From assembly GCF_019925205.1 (NCBI RefSeq), contig NC_083567.1, forward strand, positions 18,352,001 through 18,416,000: DNA of 64,000 nucleotides, given 5' to 3'. The position numbers and the translations under genes are program-made. The notes under the pieces were generated by a model. The model was not told the DNA's origin, did no database searches, and worked only from the letters and a program-made list of their open reading frames with translations. This document shows, piece by piece, positions 47,001-59,600 of this stretch. How positions within the stretch are numbered: the stretch's first letter is position 1; each line of letters opens with the position of its first letter. The DNA is from Metopolophium dirhodum. Taxonomy: Eukaryota > Arthropoda > Insecta > Hemiptera > Aphididae.

Positions 47001-48560
47001 ACAGTAAATATTTTTGATAATTTAAAATAATAATATTTGAAATAAAATAGACAAGATTTTAGCATTACTACTACTATTATAATTTAGTAATATCTAATAT
47101 TATAATCTTGTATATTATTTAACAACTGAATTTTTAAAAACATGTCATATTAACAGGTAATAACTCGGTAAGTTATGGAATAATTCTTAATATTATGAAA
47201 TCGTATTTCTAATAAATATTTTATTAATTTATTGTTAAGTACTAGGTACATACTTTATTTAGTTTTTATTTTGTTTAAAAGAGGCAAATAAAGGTATGAT
47301 TTTTGTTATTTTGTATTTATAGTGGCAATAAATATATTATTAATATAATAATATAGAAATAAATACAAAAAAAAAAAATAATGAATTATTACCACTAAAA
47401 ACTATACGTCATAATAAATGCAAAAAAAAAACAAAACATTATCAATTTTATGAGCATCTTAATCTTTCAGTCGGCAAGTCGATGGGACTACGGAAGTCTT
47501 ATTTTGTACACTCTATTTCTCTATTATTATTTATTACCATTGAAATAATATTCTTAAAATAAAAGTTCAATATAAGTTGATCAAACGTATATATCTACGT
47601 ATTTAAATTCATATACAAATACCAATCATATAACTATTACAAATTGAATAGGTAGGTACATAATATAATATAAAATATGGTGCCTACAATTATATAGCAT
47701 TGTTACTACACTGCCTTTATATATAAAAATTACCATAATATTATCTTAATAAAAAACCATTAGGTACTTTTTTACCACAAAATAATTTTGTAGTTGGCAG
47801 TTGCGTGTAAAAATATATTTATATTTTCGTTCTAGATGAAATTAATGTGGGTATATTTTTAATGATACACTTAACTACAAAATGCAAAACCATAAGACAT
47901 GATATATACTTATTACATGTTTCATATATTTACACCGAAAGCCTTGTATATAAAATTTTGAAGATTGTCAAAGAAATCATTTTAATTACGTTCATTATAA
48001 AATATTATATATGTTAAGTATTATAATATGTCACTGTAATAATTTAAACAATTAGCATAAATACTTACATCTATATACAATCAAATTAATTGTATTTGTC
48101 TATTTTATATCTTTATAGATTACTAAATGTATAGATGTTAATGATGGTTAATAGTGCTCGCTTTATAGTTCAATACCGGTCCATCACCAAATCATGGAGG
48201 TCAATATTGTAATGACAACGAATTGAGTAAGTGTAGTAGGAAATCTTATCTAAAGGTTGATAAAAATCCATACTCATGTAGGTAGTCATATAATATAATA
48301 ATATATGTGTGCACCTATTACAACATATTCTGTATTATTTAGTAAATGCTAATTGGTATAAAATATTAATTAATCAATATGTTATCATCAAATTTAACAT
48401 ACTATTTAGATAAGTGCAACTTATCATTTAAAATTTTTGAATGTATTAAACAGTATGACGTGTTAAACTAAATATTAATATTGTTTGTTTGAATTTATTC
48501 TCGTTCACAAAATATAGATGAATTATCAGGAATAAAAACTTAGACTTTATACTATTAATA
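47001..48560. other. AT-rich sequence, nothing recognised
   Basis: No gene is seen. The text at 48142-48215 has a weak tRNA-like look (AGTTCAATACCGGTCC) but no acceptable A box. Confidence 0.45.
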
Positions 48561-48568
48561 ATTTAATT

Positions 48569-49108
48569 CAAGGCTGGGCAAGTTAATGGTTTTTTTTAAC
48601 TCAGTTAAGTTAAGTTAATATGCACCAATAACAAAAAGTTAAAAGTTAATTTAACCATAGGTTAACTCAGTTAAGTTAAAAGTTAATACACATTTTTTGT
48701 TAACTTTTTATTAGGTTAAAAAAAGTTAATTTGTCTATACAACGCTAGCATACTTAATTTTTTTCCAACCCAAAACTAAATTATAGGATATAGTGTTAAT
48801 ACTTCATACAGTATTTCCATATAAGTTAGATTCGAATGGTATACATTTTTAACTTTAAAGAATTTACGATACATATTTTTCGACATGACAACGAAATAGA
48901 CTGAAATAGTGAAATATTATAAAATTAAAAACAAAATAAATTGACTTAACTTACTTCTTAAAATGAAAAATTAACTTGTTAATTTCACGTTAATTAAAAA
49001 AGAAATTTAGTAAGTTAACAGTTAAGTTAATGAAAAGCCAAAAGTAACTAGTTAAGTTAAAAAGTTTAAATTAAATTAACTTTTTAACTCGTTAATGCCC
49101 AGCCTTTG
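48569..49108. mobile_element. hAT-type MITE, 540 bp, GTTAAGTTAA-rich
   Basis: The ends CAAGGCTGGGCAAGTTAA (left) and CAAAGGCTGGGCATTAAC (from the right) are inverted repeats. Exact 8-bp direct repeats ATTTAATT flank it (48561-48568 and 49109-49116). Both halves are filled with GTTAAGTTAA and its complement, forming an extended imperfect palindrome. It is non-coding. Confidence 0.88.
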
Positions 49109-49130
49109 ATTTAATTATGCATAATCTATA

Positions 49131-50132
49131 TCTATACTAATATTATAAAGAGGAAAGATTTGATTGTTTGTATTGAATAGGTTCCGAAACTACAGAACCG
49201 ATTTAAATTAAATTTGGTACTTAGATAGTTTAGATACTGAGAAAAAACATAGGCTACTTTTTATTACTAAAAAAGTGCTGTAAGGGGCTGAAATGGGCTT
49301 AAAGGGGATGTAAGGGGCTATACTGGTTCGAATTTAAAAATTATTTTTTTGTTGGATAGTCCATTCATTGAGGAAGGTCATAGGCTATTTAACATCATGC
49401 CACATTCAATTAATAGAAGTGCTCAAACAGGGATTTTGAGATTTATGATGGAAATATTTGTTTATAAATGATTGCTATTGGTTATAGGAGAAATAATTAA
49501 TAGAAATAGTATTTATTTATTATTGGTTGCTATTGGTTAATCGGGCAGATCAGGTACAAGCATGCATCAAATCGAATTTTCACACATTGCCTAACAGGGT
49601 GGCTGAGTTGCTCTTACTGCAGTGAGTTACACCAAAAAGGAGTTGAACAATCACAATTTGTTTAAGAGTTGTCATTTTTTACGGGCCACAAAGTGTGCAG
49701 GATCAGCTATAGCCTATATTAAAATATATACGTTTGTGTGCAGATCTCTGTGAAGAAGATAGGCTAATTTAAAAAGAGTTAAATTTGGTTTTTATTCGTC
49801 GGAACTTAGTACGTTTAGGTTAGGTTAGGACTATGTATTAATTGATTACATTAATCCGCCGTATTATATCAAAATAAACTTAGTATAACTTTGATACTTT
49901 AGAGTTAAATCATACACTTACGTACAAACCGCACTGGGTCCGCGATCTACCGCAGGTAGATTGCCTACCTGATAATATACTGCTGCGAATCAGAATTTTT
50001 ATTCCAGGCATCAGAAAAGTTAAGATAAATTTTGAACACCGTACACCGAATATTAAATAACGAGTTGAACAAAGTTTGAGTCATATAGAGTTGGTACATT
50101 TAACGGGCAACGAAGTGCACAGGATCAGCTAG
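49131..50132 (+). mobile_element. Non-autonomous Helitron, 1.0 kb
   Basis: The left end TCTATACTAATATTATAAAG follows an A, and the right end ...GGATCAGCTAG precedes a T. This is the A|TC...CTAG|T arrangement of Helitron insertion. The 3' part GGGCAACGAAGTGCACAGGA is of the form seen before CTAG in insect Helitrons. A second, internal copy of that 3' end (ACGGGCCACAAAGTGTGCAGGATCAGCTA, read across 49681-49710) suggests end duplication or nesting. No Rep/helicase coding is present. It includes a hairpin copy at 49934-49956 and a (TTAGG)3 at 49815-49829. Confidence 0.7.
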
Positions 50133-50139
50133 TATATAA

Positions 50140-50545
50140 TATAGCAGTAGGTACATAACCTTTTGTGGTACACGGACCCCTGTAAAAATAATCTTTGAAG
50201 CCACGGCTTATGTTTATGTAAATAGGTATCTAAGTAGATATTATTTAGATCTTAAACTTAAATTATAGACATATAGATTGCTAAGATTAACAATATAAAA
50301 TATTTAATGTATTATTTATTAATAAGTACAGTTACAACATAAAAAATAACTTCTTTAAGATAGCATTTAAGTTTTTAGTGAAAAGTTTATTATTTTATTA
50401 ATAGACAGGTCCTCCAATATGCTCCGATAGTTTGCTTATGATTTATGCCTGATTTTATTAATATTTGTGGTAGATATAGTTCAGAGATTAAAGTTGCGGG
50501 ATGTAAAGTATTATTCAATAATCAGTTATGCCTATTGATTTTATA
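50140..50545. other. Sequence between Helitron and LTR element
   Basis: No gene is supported. The frame at 50445-50627 runs across the LTR border at 50553 and is therefore not a gene. Confidence 0.5.
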
Positions 50546-50552
50546 TGAATAT

Positions 50553-51513
50553 TGTTGGCGCCGACGTAACTCCTACGATATATGGCGGTTAGCCACGACG
50601 ACTCACGTCGGTATGGGAGTGAGGTGACACAGGTCTTTTGATATTAAATTCTAACACAAAGTTTGATCGTTAAATGATAGTGTATACTGTATAATATATG
50701 GAATTGAATTAATAATAATGTACATAAATAAATATTGCACAGAGTCGCGACCGTGAAGACGTCTCTTTGACGGTCAGCGAATAATAATAATTACGATCAT
50801 AAACAATAATGATATGTCTTTATGACAATTGTAAAATACAAAACAATAATAATTGATAACGATACCACGGCGACGATGGCAGTGATAGTCGTTGATGTGT
50901 TACGATGATGACAACGTCGGCGGCGGCGGCAGATGATAGGACGGTGACCTCAGCTGCTGACGGCGGCGGCACAATGACGTCACGGCTGCGGCGGCGACGA
51001 GTACTTATTTAATTTTTAACGGATCACGTTCAAAATGTTAGTGCTATCAAACCGACACGGTTTACGCACTCGAATATTTATTGGCATAGGCCCACTCACC
51101 AACGATTACAGAGTGTTCCGTGAGCGGTGATTTCGTCGCGTCGCACACGCGGTTGCCGGATTGAGTCACAATAATACTATGTACCAATGTACAGCCGAAT
51201 CAAATCATCCGAACGGCGATCGGAACACGACGAAAAATAACAACGCACAATATTAAATCGACTCGAACGATATAAGTACTTGCAAACGCACCACGTGGAA
51301 TCAACACGAAATGCCACGGCAATCACGAGTGTAACGCAAAACGCACAGGCCGTTGTACATCGGCACCGTGGAACGCAGACTGAGTGGCGTCGCGGAGACG
51401 ACGTCCGAGCCGTCCAGATTATGGAGTCTAAAGTTCGGGAATCGCCGTGTTATCGTGCGGTATCACTCGCACAGGTGGTGACATCCAAATATGAAAAGGC
51501 GGCAGTTTAAACA
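50553..51513 (-). repeat. 3' LTR of the BEL/Pao element, 961 bp
   Basis: It begins and ends with TGT/ACA. The 301 bases at 51213-51513 match the 5' LTR remnant with about eight differences by my count (near 2.7 percent). The U3-side (minus-strand start) is GC-richer; GGC/GAC triplet runs occur near 50915-51000. Confidence 0.88.
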
Positions 51514-51917
51514 TTCTCCCCCATGGGAAGCTCCGCTTGTCATTGTGGAAATGCCGCCGATGATGTTGAATCTAATTTATATAATTCAACGTAGATGTGT
51601 AACAAAAAAAAAACATAATTGCATTGAAAAAACATACAGAAAAAATAAATAAATACATGTTACATATTATGGTAACAATGAATATAGTCCATAAAATAAT
51701 TATACTAAACATATTTGAACAAAAACAATACAGTATACAGCTCCCCCAACCCCCTCCAGCGAGATCATCGCAGGTGACCGCCACATACGCCAGTTATGTT
51801 GATCATAGCATATGGGTGTCATGTTGAAGTGTGAGATTCGTGCACTTATAATTAGTAAAACACAAATAACAAACAGGCAAATATTAAATCGTTTGGGGGC
51901 TAGAGTTATTTATATTT

Positions 51918-54113
51918 TCAGTCGGTCGGTAGCACAACCAGTTTAACTACTGGTCGTGTGATGCGTCCCTGATGCGTTAACACCGACGCAACTCGCACGG
52001 TTCCATCGGGTCCTGGCAATAGTTCAATGATGCACCCTAGACGCCATAATAAAGGTGGTGCTTGATTGTCAACCACGACGACCATGTCGTTGACCTTTAT
52101 GTTAGGGACACGATCTGTCCATTTGACGCGTTCTTGGAGCGTTGTCAAGTACTCCGCTGACCAACGTTTCCAAAAAGCTTGATGGCACTGGTCCAGTAAC
52201 TTCCACCGATTGGTCAAATTACGGGTAGCATCTGGGTTGGAACGAGGTGGAACGGCGAGCAGTGGTTGTCCAATGAGGAAATGCCCAGGTATGAGACACT
52301 CCAAATCATGAGAGTCTGTGGATGCGGGCGTCAGTGGTCGAGAGTTGAGGACGGCTTCGATGCGGATCAGGACAGTACTGAACTCTTCGTAGGTGAAGAC
52401 GTGGGTGCTCATTGTGCGAACCAACAAACGTTTAGTGGACCGGACAACCGCCTCCCATAACACACCAAAATGCGGAGCACTGGGGGGGTTAAAAAGCCAT
52501 TTACAGTGTGGACGAGAGTTGGTAGTAATGGCGAGCTGACCTTGTGGGCTGTTAATAAGCGCTTGCAGTTGCTTGTCAGCACCTACGAAGTTTGTTCCGC
52601 AGTCGGAGTATACCTCACTGGGGAGCCCATGACGGCCGACGAAACGGTCAAACGCTGCCAAGAACGCATCTGTTGACAAGTCCGACACCACTTCAAGGTG
52701 GACAGCCTTGATAGAAAAACAGACGAACACCGCTATGAAAACCTTATAGCTCCGAGATTTCCGAAGCTATAACTCCCTCATTTGTAGGGGGCCAGCATAG
52801 TCCACGCCGACTCGAGCGAATGGACGGACTTGTTGCACGCGTGCAGCAGGGAGGTCCGCCATCAAAGGTTGAGGAGGTTTTGCAGCTAAACGAACACATA
52901 CAGAACATTTTGTCACCACTTCATGTACAACCGAGCGGATGGCGATGATCCAGTATTGGCGTAAAATAAGTGATATCATGACACGGGGGCCGGAGTGGCA
53001 CGTTAGACGATGCCACCGACGACAAATCAATAGCGCTAGATGAGAGCGCTTGGCAATTAACATTGGGTGTTTACACTCGTACGATAGGTTGGAATGACGA
53101 AGGCGACCACCAACTCGGATGATTCCAACATCGTCGACGAACGGAGTTAAACGAGCCAACGGTTTTGATGATACTCTGGTCCCATTTGATAGCTCACGTA
53201 ATAGGTCAGAGAAGTAAATACGTTGAGACTCTCTGATAATACTGCGAGTTGCACAGTCGACCTCAACCAGACTCAGACACTTCGTTGGAGGTGGTTCAAG
53301 ATCGCAACGACGGCACCGGTTGATGAAACGGTGCATTATGGTGGTGACGCGAATCATGCGGTCATATGATGAAAAACGGTCGAACCATTCTTCTAGACAG
53401 TCGTGCGGGTCGATTCGAGTTGTGATAGAAACTGGTAACACTTCAGGTAAGCTGCACAATGGCATGGGAGCTACGAGATTTATCCACGTAGATGGATTGG
53501 CCCGAAGAATCGCAGGACCTTGCCAATAGAGGGATAACTTCTCGAGTTCTGAAGGCATCACACCTCTTGACGCACAATCGGCAGGATAGTTTGTCGACTC
53601 AATATGGCTCCACTTACAATCAGGCACTATGGTGCGGATCTGATGGATACGATTGGACACATATACCTTGAATGAAGTATGAGGGACCGTTAACCAGGAT
53701 AGGACTATCATCGAGTCGGTCCAGCCGTAAGTCCCAACAATCTTGAGATGAGGATCCAATACTCGCTTGATGCGCCCAAGCTACCGGGCAAGTAACAGTG
53801 CGGCGTTCAGCTCCAGTCATGGTATTGTTAATGGCTTCATCTGTGACACACGAATCATCGACAACGATGGCAGATCGGACAGAAATGAGGACCAGTCAGC
53901 ATGAATTTTCGGAGGCAGTGGATCATCCCATGCCAACCCTAGTTGCCAAGTCCGTTGCATGATGCATTTTGCCCAAAAAATTGTAGGGCCGAATAACCCC
54001 AACGGGTCGAATATAAACCATTGACAGCACGCCCCGTTTAGTGAATATTGGAGATGGTTGAAAGCGCAACGCACAGCTGAAAAAGTCATCGTTGGGGTTC
54101 CATTGCAATCCAA
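51918..54113 (-). pseudogene. BEL/Pao pol 3' part: RNase H remnant and integrase
   Basis: Minus-strand text starts (54113) with the segment after RT (FDPLGLFGPTIFWAKCIMQR), runs through a shortened RNase H region and reaches the integrase. In the 330-residue frame 52767-53759, D15 (TDSMIVLSW) and D61 (DCASRG) fit late RNase H acids, H250/H255 and C285/C288 fit the integrase zinc site, and D320 (VDYAGPL) is the first integrase catalytic acid. The 270-residue frame 51918-52730 continues the integrase with D43 (YSDCGTNF) and E93 (VLWEAVVRS) plus the usual BEL C-terminal domain. In-frame stops interrupt it at 53817-53819, once more near 53775, and at 52767-52769. The RNase H part before KPLTIP is clearly shorter than in relatives. 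Confidence 0.88.
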
Positions 54114-55167
54114 GTACCTTTGTTCCTCCGTTTTCGGAATCGTGGAATGGTAACAGCGTGCTTACCCGATCAGCTACCGGCACAGACGACAAAATGTCAT
54201 GAGTGTTGCTGGACCATTTTTTAAGTTCAAGCCCAGATTTTGCGAGAATACGCTGTAAAGACGATTGGAACTCCAAAGCACCATCAACTGAATCCGCTCC
54301 TACGCAGATGTCGTCGACGTATGTCTGGTACAGTAAGGCATCACGGACATGATCGGCGTCGGCGCAATCATTTTCAGCAATTGACTGTAGCACGCGTATG
54401 GCCAGGAACGGTGCACACGTCACTCCATACGTGACGGTATTTAACTGGTACTCGACAAGCTGGTCATGTGGAGATGATCGCCACAGAATGTGCTGGTACT
54501 TGCGGTACTCTGGTAGCACCTGGATTTGACGGTACATCTTGCAGATGTCCGCCGTGAACGCATGTGGGTAAATGCCAAATCGCGTTAGGACATCAATTAT
54601 GTCCTGTTGTAGCGTCTTCCCTGGAAGCAGACAACTGTTCAATGACGGTCCGGCTGAACATCGCGCAGACGCGTCAAACACTACACGGATCTTTGCGTCA
54701 CCATCATATGCCTTGTAAATTGCATGATGAGGGATAAAATAATGACCGGGTGTGGGCGCGACTGACATATGATCTAACGCAAAATAGTCGTCCATGAAAT
54801 TTGTATATAATGTCTGCAGCTGTGGATTAGACAATAGCTTTTTCTCCAATGACTCAAAACGCTTGACTGCCATTGAACGAGAACCAGCAAATGTTGTTGG
54901 CAAAACAGGGACTCGAAACGGTAGAGGAACGGAAAAACGGCCAGATGGTAGCCGCACACATTCATTCCTGAATATGGACTCACACTTTCCTTCATCAGTG
55001 AACTCATCTGGAGCCGCCTCAGGTTCTTCAATGTCCCAGAATTTGTTCATCTGCTCCTCAATTGATACAGTCAGCGATACCGGGAGTGCATGTAGTGGCT
55101 CGACGTTGGTATATGTAAGAGGACCAATTAGTATCCAGCCAAATACCGAATTGAATGCCGAAGGCAA
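53923..55167 (-). pseudogene. BEL/Pao reverse transcriptase region
   Basis: The 414-residue frame begins in the C-terminal end of the protease region (SAFNSVFGWILIGPL) and continues into the RT. RT landmarks are IRVVFDASARCSAGPSLN (about 160), D207 in FTADICKMYRQI, and the catalytic YVDD at 283-286 (LYQTYVDDICVGADS). The frame ends at VGMG after a frameshift near residue 380; the correct continuation (FDPLGLFGPTIFW) is in another frame at 53817-54113. Another frameshift separates it from the protease frame upstream, within about 55145-55190. The RT motif residues themselves are intact. Confidence 0.9.
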
Positions 55168-56258
55168 AGAGGAGTCAATTTCAATTTTTGGCCATTCATA
55201 ATGGTGGCGTATATGTCAGCACCCAGCAGCATATCCACACTAGATGCGACGTGGAATGAAGGATCAGCCAGGGCAAGATTTGAAAACATATCCTTAATGG
55301 TAGAATTCAATGTTTTGTGGGGCATATCACCGGTGATGGATGGCAATACCCAAGCTTGAATGGACAGCGATGGTTCAGGTGCAAACCGGGGCTGGACAAT
55401 GCAGTCAATCCGGCCCATTATACTATTAACAGGATGCCCAGCTAGACCAGTAACAGGCGCAGTCCAGCGAGTGCGTTTTAGACCAAGGCGGTCCGCACAT
55501 AATACCGTGACAGCACTTATTTGTGAAGCACAATCAACTAGTGCACGCATCGTCTGCCACGTGCCCGAACGGTCACGCACGTGGACAAGCGCTGTCCCCA
55601 GCATCACTGAACATGATGTAAAAGCGGTGGGAATCGGTTGAGATGCACACAAGGATGATTTAGCTTTGGGTTCGGGAACCTTTTCCTTGGTGTTGCGTCC
55701 ACCCATGTGTAACAAAGTGTGATGATTCCGATAGCACTGCTTGCAACTTGGTTTTGACCGACACTTGTTAGACCAATGAGAATCGCTGAAGCAGTTGAAA
55801 CACAAACTCTGATCACGCATCCATTTACTACGTTCATCGATTGCCCACGACAAACATTGGCTGCAGGTGTCCAAACTATGACTCGCCTTTCAGCATGGAC
55901 AAGATCTTTCAGGCTTCGTTGTGGGCAACGACGCAGCATGTTGATAACCAGAATGACTGGGACGATCTCCCTTACGGTTCGACTGACGAGATGACTTCGA
56001 CTGTGAACTAGCGGTTTCTGTTTTCGAATCACCAATTATTTCCAACGTTGACACTCGAGACTGAACGCACGCCAGTAGTGCATCAATAGTCGGATAGTCA
56101 CCCTGACTCGTAACGGTAGTTTCGAACAGTTCCCTCGTCGCGACTGGTAAACATCGAAACGCCATTGAAAACAATACGAAAGATCCCAAATCTGGAATGT
56201 TTAGCGATTTTAATAGGGAGAGGCCGTACGGCGATCGGAACACGACGAAAAATAACAA
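55128..56258 (-). pseudogene. BEL/Pao gag C-terminus, CCHC knuckles and aspartic protease
   Basis: The frame begins inside the truncated 5' LTR and enters gag in mid-domain (LSLLKSLNIPDLGSF...), so the N-terminal gag is deleted. One in-frame TGA (55890-55892) interrupts it. Downstream are two knuckles, C-F-N-C-x4-H-x4-C and C-K-Q-C-x4-H-x4-H, then a retroviral-type protease whose active site reads ALVDCASQ where relatives have ALLDSGSQ or ALLDTGSQ. The change of S-G to C-A next to the catalytic Asp would be expected to weaken the enzyme. The frame ends in LAGY after the frameshift near 55145-55190. Confidence 0.85.
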
Positions 56259-56528
56259 CGCACAATATTATATCGACTCGAACGATGTAAGTACTTGCAA
56301 ACGCACCACGTGGAATCAATACGAAATGCCACGGCAATCACGAGTGTAACGCAAAACGCACAGGCCGTTGTACATCGGCACCGTGGAACGCAGACTGAGT
56401 GGCGTCGCGGAGACGACGTCCTAGCCGTCCAGATTATGGAGTCTAAAGTTCGGGAATCGCCGTGTTATCGTTTGGTATCACGCGCACTGGTGGTGACATC
56501 CAAATATGAAAAGGCGGCAGTTTAAACA
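56228..56528 (-). repeat. 5' LTR remnant of the BEL/Pao element, 301 bp
   Basis: It matches 51213-51513 base for base in length (301) with about eight substitutions and no gaps. The remaining 660 bases of the LTR, the primer-binding site and the start of gag are missing; the break lies at 56227/56228 between GGCCGT and ACGGCGATCGG. Confidence 0.9.
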
Positions 56529-56615
56529 AATATATTGTCAGTCATGTTATCTTATTATAGTGTAGGTGCTTATGTTATTAATATAAATTTTTTTTTTTTA
56601 TTAATTACCTACCTA

Positions 56616-59600
56616 CAGTGTTGGGTAAATTACTTTTAAAAAGTAATGGAATTACATTACTCGTTACTTCACATATTTTTATTTAAATTACATTTGCTTT
56701 ACCTAAAATTATTTTTATCACGTTACGTTACTTTTTCATAAATAAAGTAGTGCGTGGTAGTGCGTTACAAATAACGTTACTTTTTTTTTATCTCTGATAA
56801 CAGTTATCATTTTTTTAACCATATTCAATTCATAATAATATGATATATTTTACAATATATTTTAGACCTACTACCTAGTGATACACTGATACCTAGTATA
56901 CAACATTTAAAATAATATGTAAATGTACAATCATCATTCATCTCACCTATTAATTATTATTTATTGTATGGCTATAGTAAAGTAGTTACCTACTACCTAG
57001 TTAAATTTAATTGTATACATTTAAACTCAAACTACACATGTTTCTAATACTAAATACAACAATAAGGCAAGTTATTTTCTAATAAACAAGTGAAACTAAA
57101 TGATACAGTGTAATAATGCTATGAATCATAATACCCAATTTTATTAATACAAAAATACAATTTCATTTATTTTTAATTTTGACCAACAAACAATTTTCGA
57201 AGTTTTGGTCACTTATTTTACCACGTTTTTTTGTACAAATATCACCAGCAACACTAAATAGGCGTTCTACCGAAGCACTTGATGGCAATGGGGTATTATA
57301 TTTTAAGAATATATTTTTTATGGTTGGCATGGTATTTAAAATTAGCAAGTCTCCGGAGAATGGTGTTGTCAAATATCGATCAATTTCTGTGTTGGGCTGT
57401 TCTACTTCTACATCATCACCATCGAAAAGAAAACCATCTTCGGTTGCAGGTTGCACATTGTCATTGACAATACCTGTTATTAAAGTTAATAGTTTAATAA
57501 CATTTATCTTAAATATCAAATTTCAATTAATCACCTGTAATTGAATGTAGCTGCTCTACTTTAGCCTTAAAGGATTCCATACCTTCATCTCTTTCAAAAG
57601 GTGACATACCTTTAAATTTAAATTTTGGATGGGAGACCGATGATAGTATAATTGGTATTTCTTTAGTCATACTTGTGAATCGTAAATTGATACCGTCTAA
57701 ACAAGCTTTTGCTAAGCTTTTGCATTTACCTGCCAATGATAATAATTCTGTTAGTTTCCTTTTCAGCCAACTGATAGTTGGTATTAGATAGCCCATAACC
57801 ATATATTTATCTCCTTGGAGAATATCCAATGCCCTCGATAAAGGCTCCATAATCTAAATATAAAAAATAAATAATAATTAATATAAAATGTTAAAAAAAA
57901 ATTTATTTTTATTTAAGACTTCAATATATATTTTGCAATAATCCATCATGAAAGCTAGATCATTTTTATCAAATCTTGGTATACCAGATTCATCACATAC
58001 ACGTTGAACCTTAGCTTCAGATTTTTGTAACTCATCACTCAAACATTTGACGGCATTGTATGTTGAATTCCATCGAGTTGTATTTGGTACATTTATATAC
58101 ACATTTAATGCGTCATGAATAGTATCTGCAACTACAGATGTCCTGCTTTGCTTGTTCCCCAAGCCTTGCATTTTTGCAAACAATGATCTCATTTGCTTTT
58201 TATAAATGACATCAGATAATGCTTTTTCACTGTCTCTTGTTGCAACTAAGTTCAAAGTATGACTTGCACAGCGATGATGAGGTGGAAGCGAATATTCGGG
58301 ATTCTGTTCAAGACCATTAGCTAAAATTTCGTCTATTTCTATCATATCTATTTCATCGTCATTGTCATCTTCACCATCTTCATCATCGTTAGAGTTTTAA
58401 ACTCTTGATCCAGTATTTCTTGTTTCTGATGTCTGTGTATGAACACTTATTTATAAAAAAAAATTAGAATTAATAACAAGGTAAACATAGATTTTTATTT
58501 ACATTCTTTAAATAAAAAAAAATTTAATATAAGTTGATGAAGTTGATATTATAATTATTATTTTTAATTTTGTTATTCCATTTTCAATTTATATATATAT
58601 TATTATATTCAATTTACAAATCCCTTACCTAAAAGCTTTTATAAAGTTGGAACCATTATCAGTGACAACTCTAGATATTTTGTTAATTATTCCATATTCA
58701 CAAAATATAGAATGTAATACTTTTTCCAAAACATCAAAAGTATGTCGACCCTTTAGCCTCCGACAAGCAAGAGCTGCAGACTTTCGTTCAATAGTTATTG
58801 GGTCAAACCAATGAACTGTGACTCCTATGTAGCTCCTAATAAAAAAGACTGTCAGTTAGCAATTATAAACAAACCATTTCAAAAAAATGACTATATATTT
58901 GTACATTCAATATTCAAATTCAATATATTTTGTACCAACCATAAAAGTACCACCGACCCTGTATATGAGCATAATTCATATTAATAAGTGTTTGGTAAGT
59001 ATAATAGTATAAATAAATAATAATTGACATTTTATCTCATAAATAAAATCTTACTTTTTGTAGACAGACCAAAAATCAGCAGTGGCACAAACATATTTAA
59101 GTTCAATAGACATCAGTTGCTCCTGTAGGAAACAAAACATTGGCTGTCAGCATAAAAATAATAAAATAATAAAATACTTATGTAATAATTATATTTTATT
59201 TCATGTAATTGAGTAATTTGCATTGCTTGAAGAGGTATCTCAATAACAATTTTTTTAAATGAACTCATGCTATATTAAAATAAGTAGGTAGGTACTACTG
59301 TACTAGCCACTAGGTAGTACTTAGATAAAACAATATTCAGTATTTTACGACCCCTTGGTATACCTCTTTATTCTTTAATAATTATGAATTCTACTTACTG
59401 TTATGTGTTTTTTCAAATTTGAACTACTTCTTATGGCAGTAGAATATGTTTTGGATTTGATACATAATTTGCATTTCACGAAAAAGTTTTTACTATCCGT
59501 AGATGTAACTTCAAAATATTTATTATATGTTGGCCACGGTAGTTCAGTGGTATTTGCCACACTTGCTGATACTTCAGTCTCAACCATTTCACTCATTGTT

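Larger units (their letters stand above)
50553..56528 (-). mobile_element. BEL/Pao LTR retrotransposon, 6.0 kb, inactive
   Basis: The element is bounded by TGTT...AACA and flanked by exact 5-bp direct repeats AATAT (50548-50552 and 56529-56533). Read on the minus strand it has gag remnant, CCHC knuckles, aspartic protease, RT, RNase H, and integrase, in the BEL/Pao order. No envelope gene is present. The 3' LTR is complete (50553-51513) while the 5' LTR is truncated (56228-56528) and runs straight into gag, so the primer-binding site is lost. A polypurine tract GGGGGAGAA lies just before the 3' LTR (51514-51522). Several stops and at least two frameshifts make it non-functional. Confidence 0.93.

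Noticed and set aside
48142..48215. tRNA-like text
   Set aside because: B-box-like word only; no A box at proper distance and no cloverleaf.
54794..55201. 135-residue plus-strand frame
   Set aside because: Antisense shadow of the BEL pol region.
57179..57544. 121-residue plus-strand frame
   Set aside because: It is the antisense shadow of the last hAT transposase exon.
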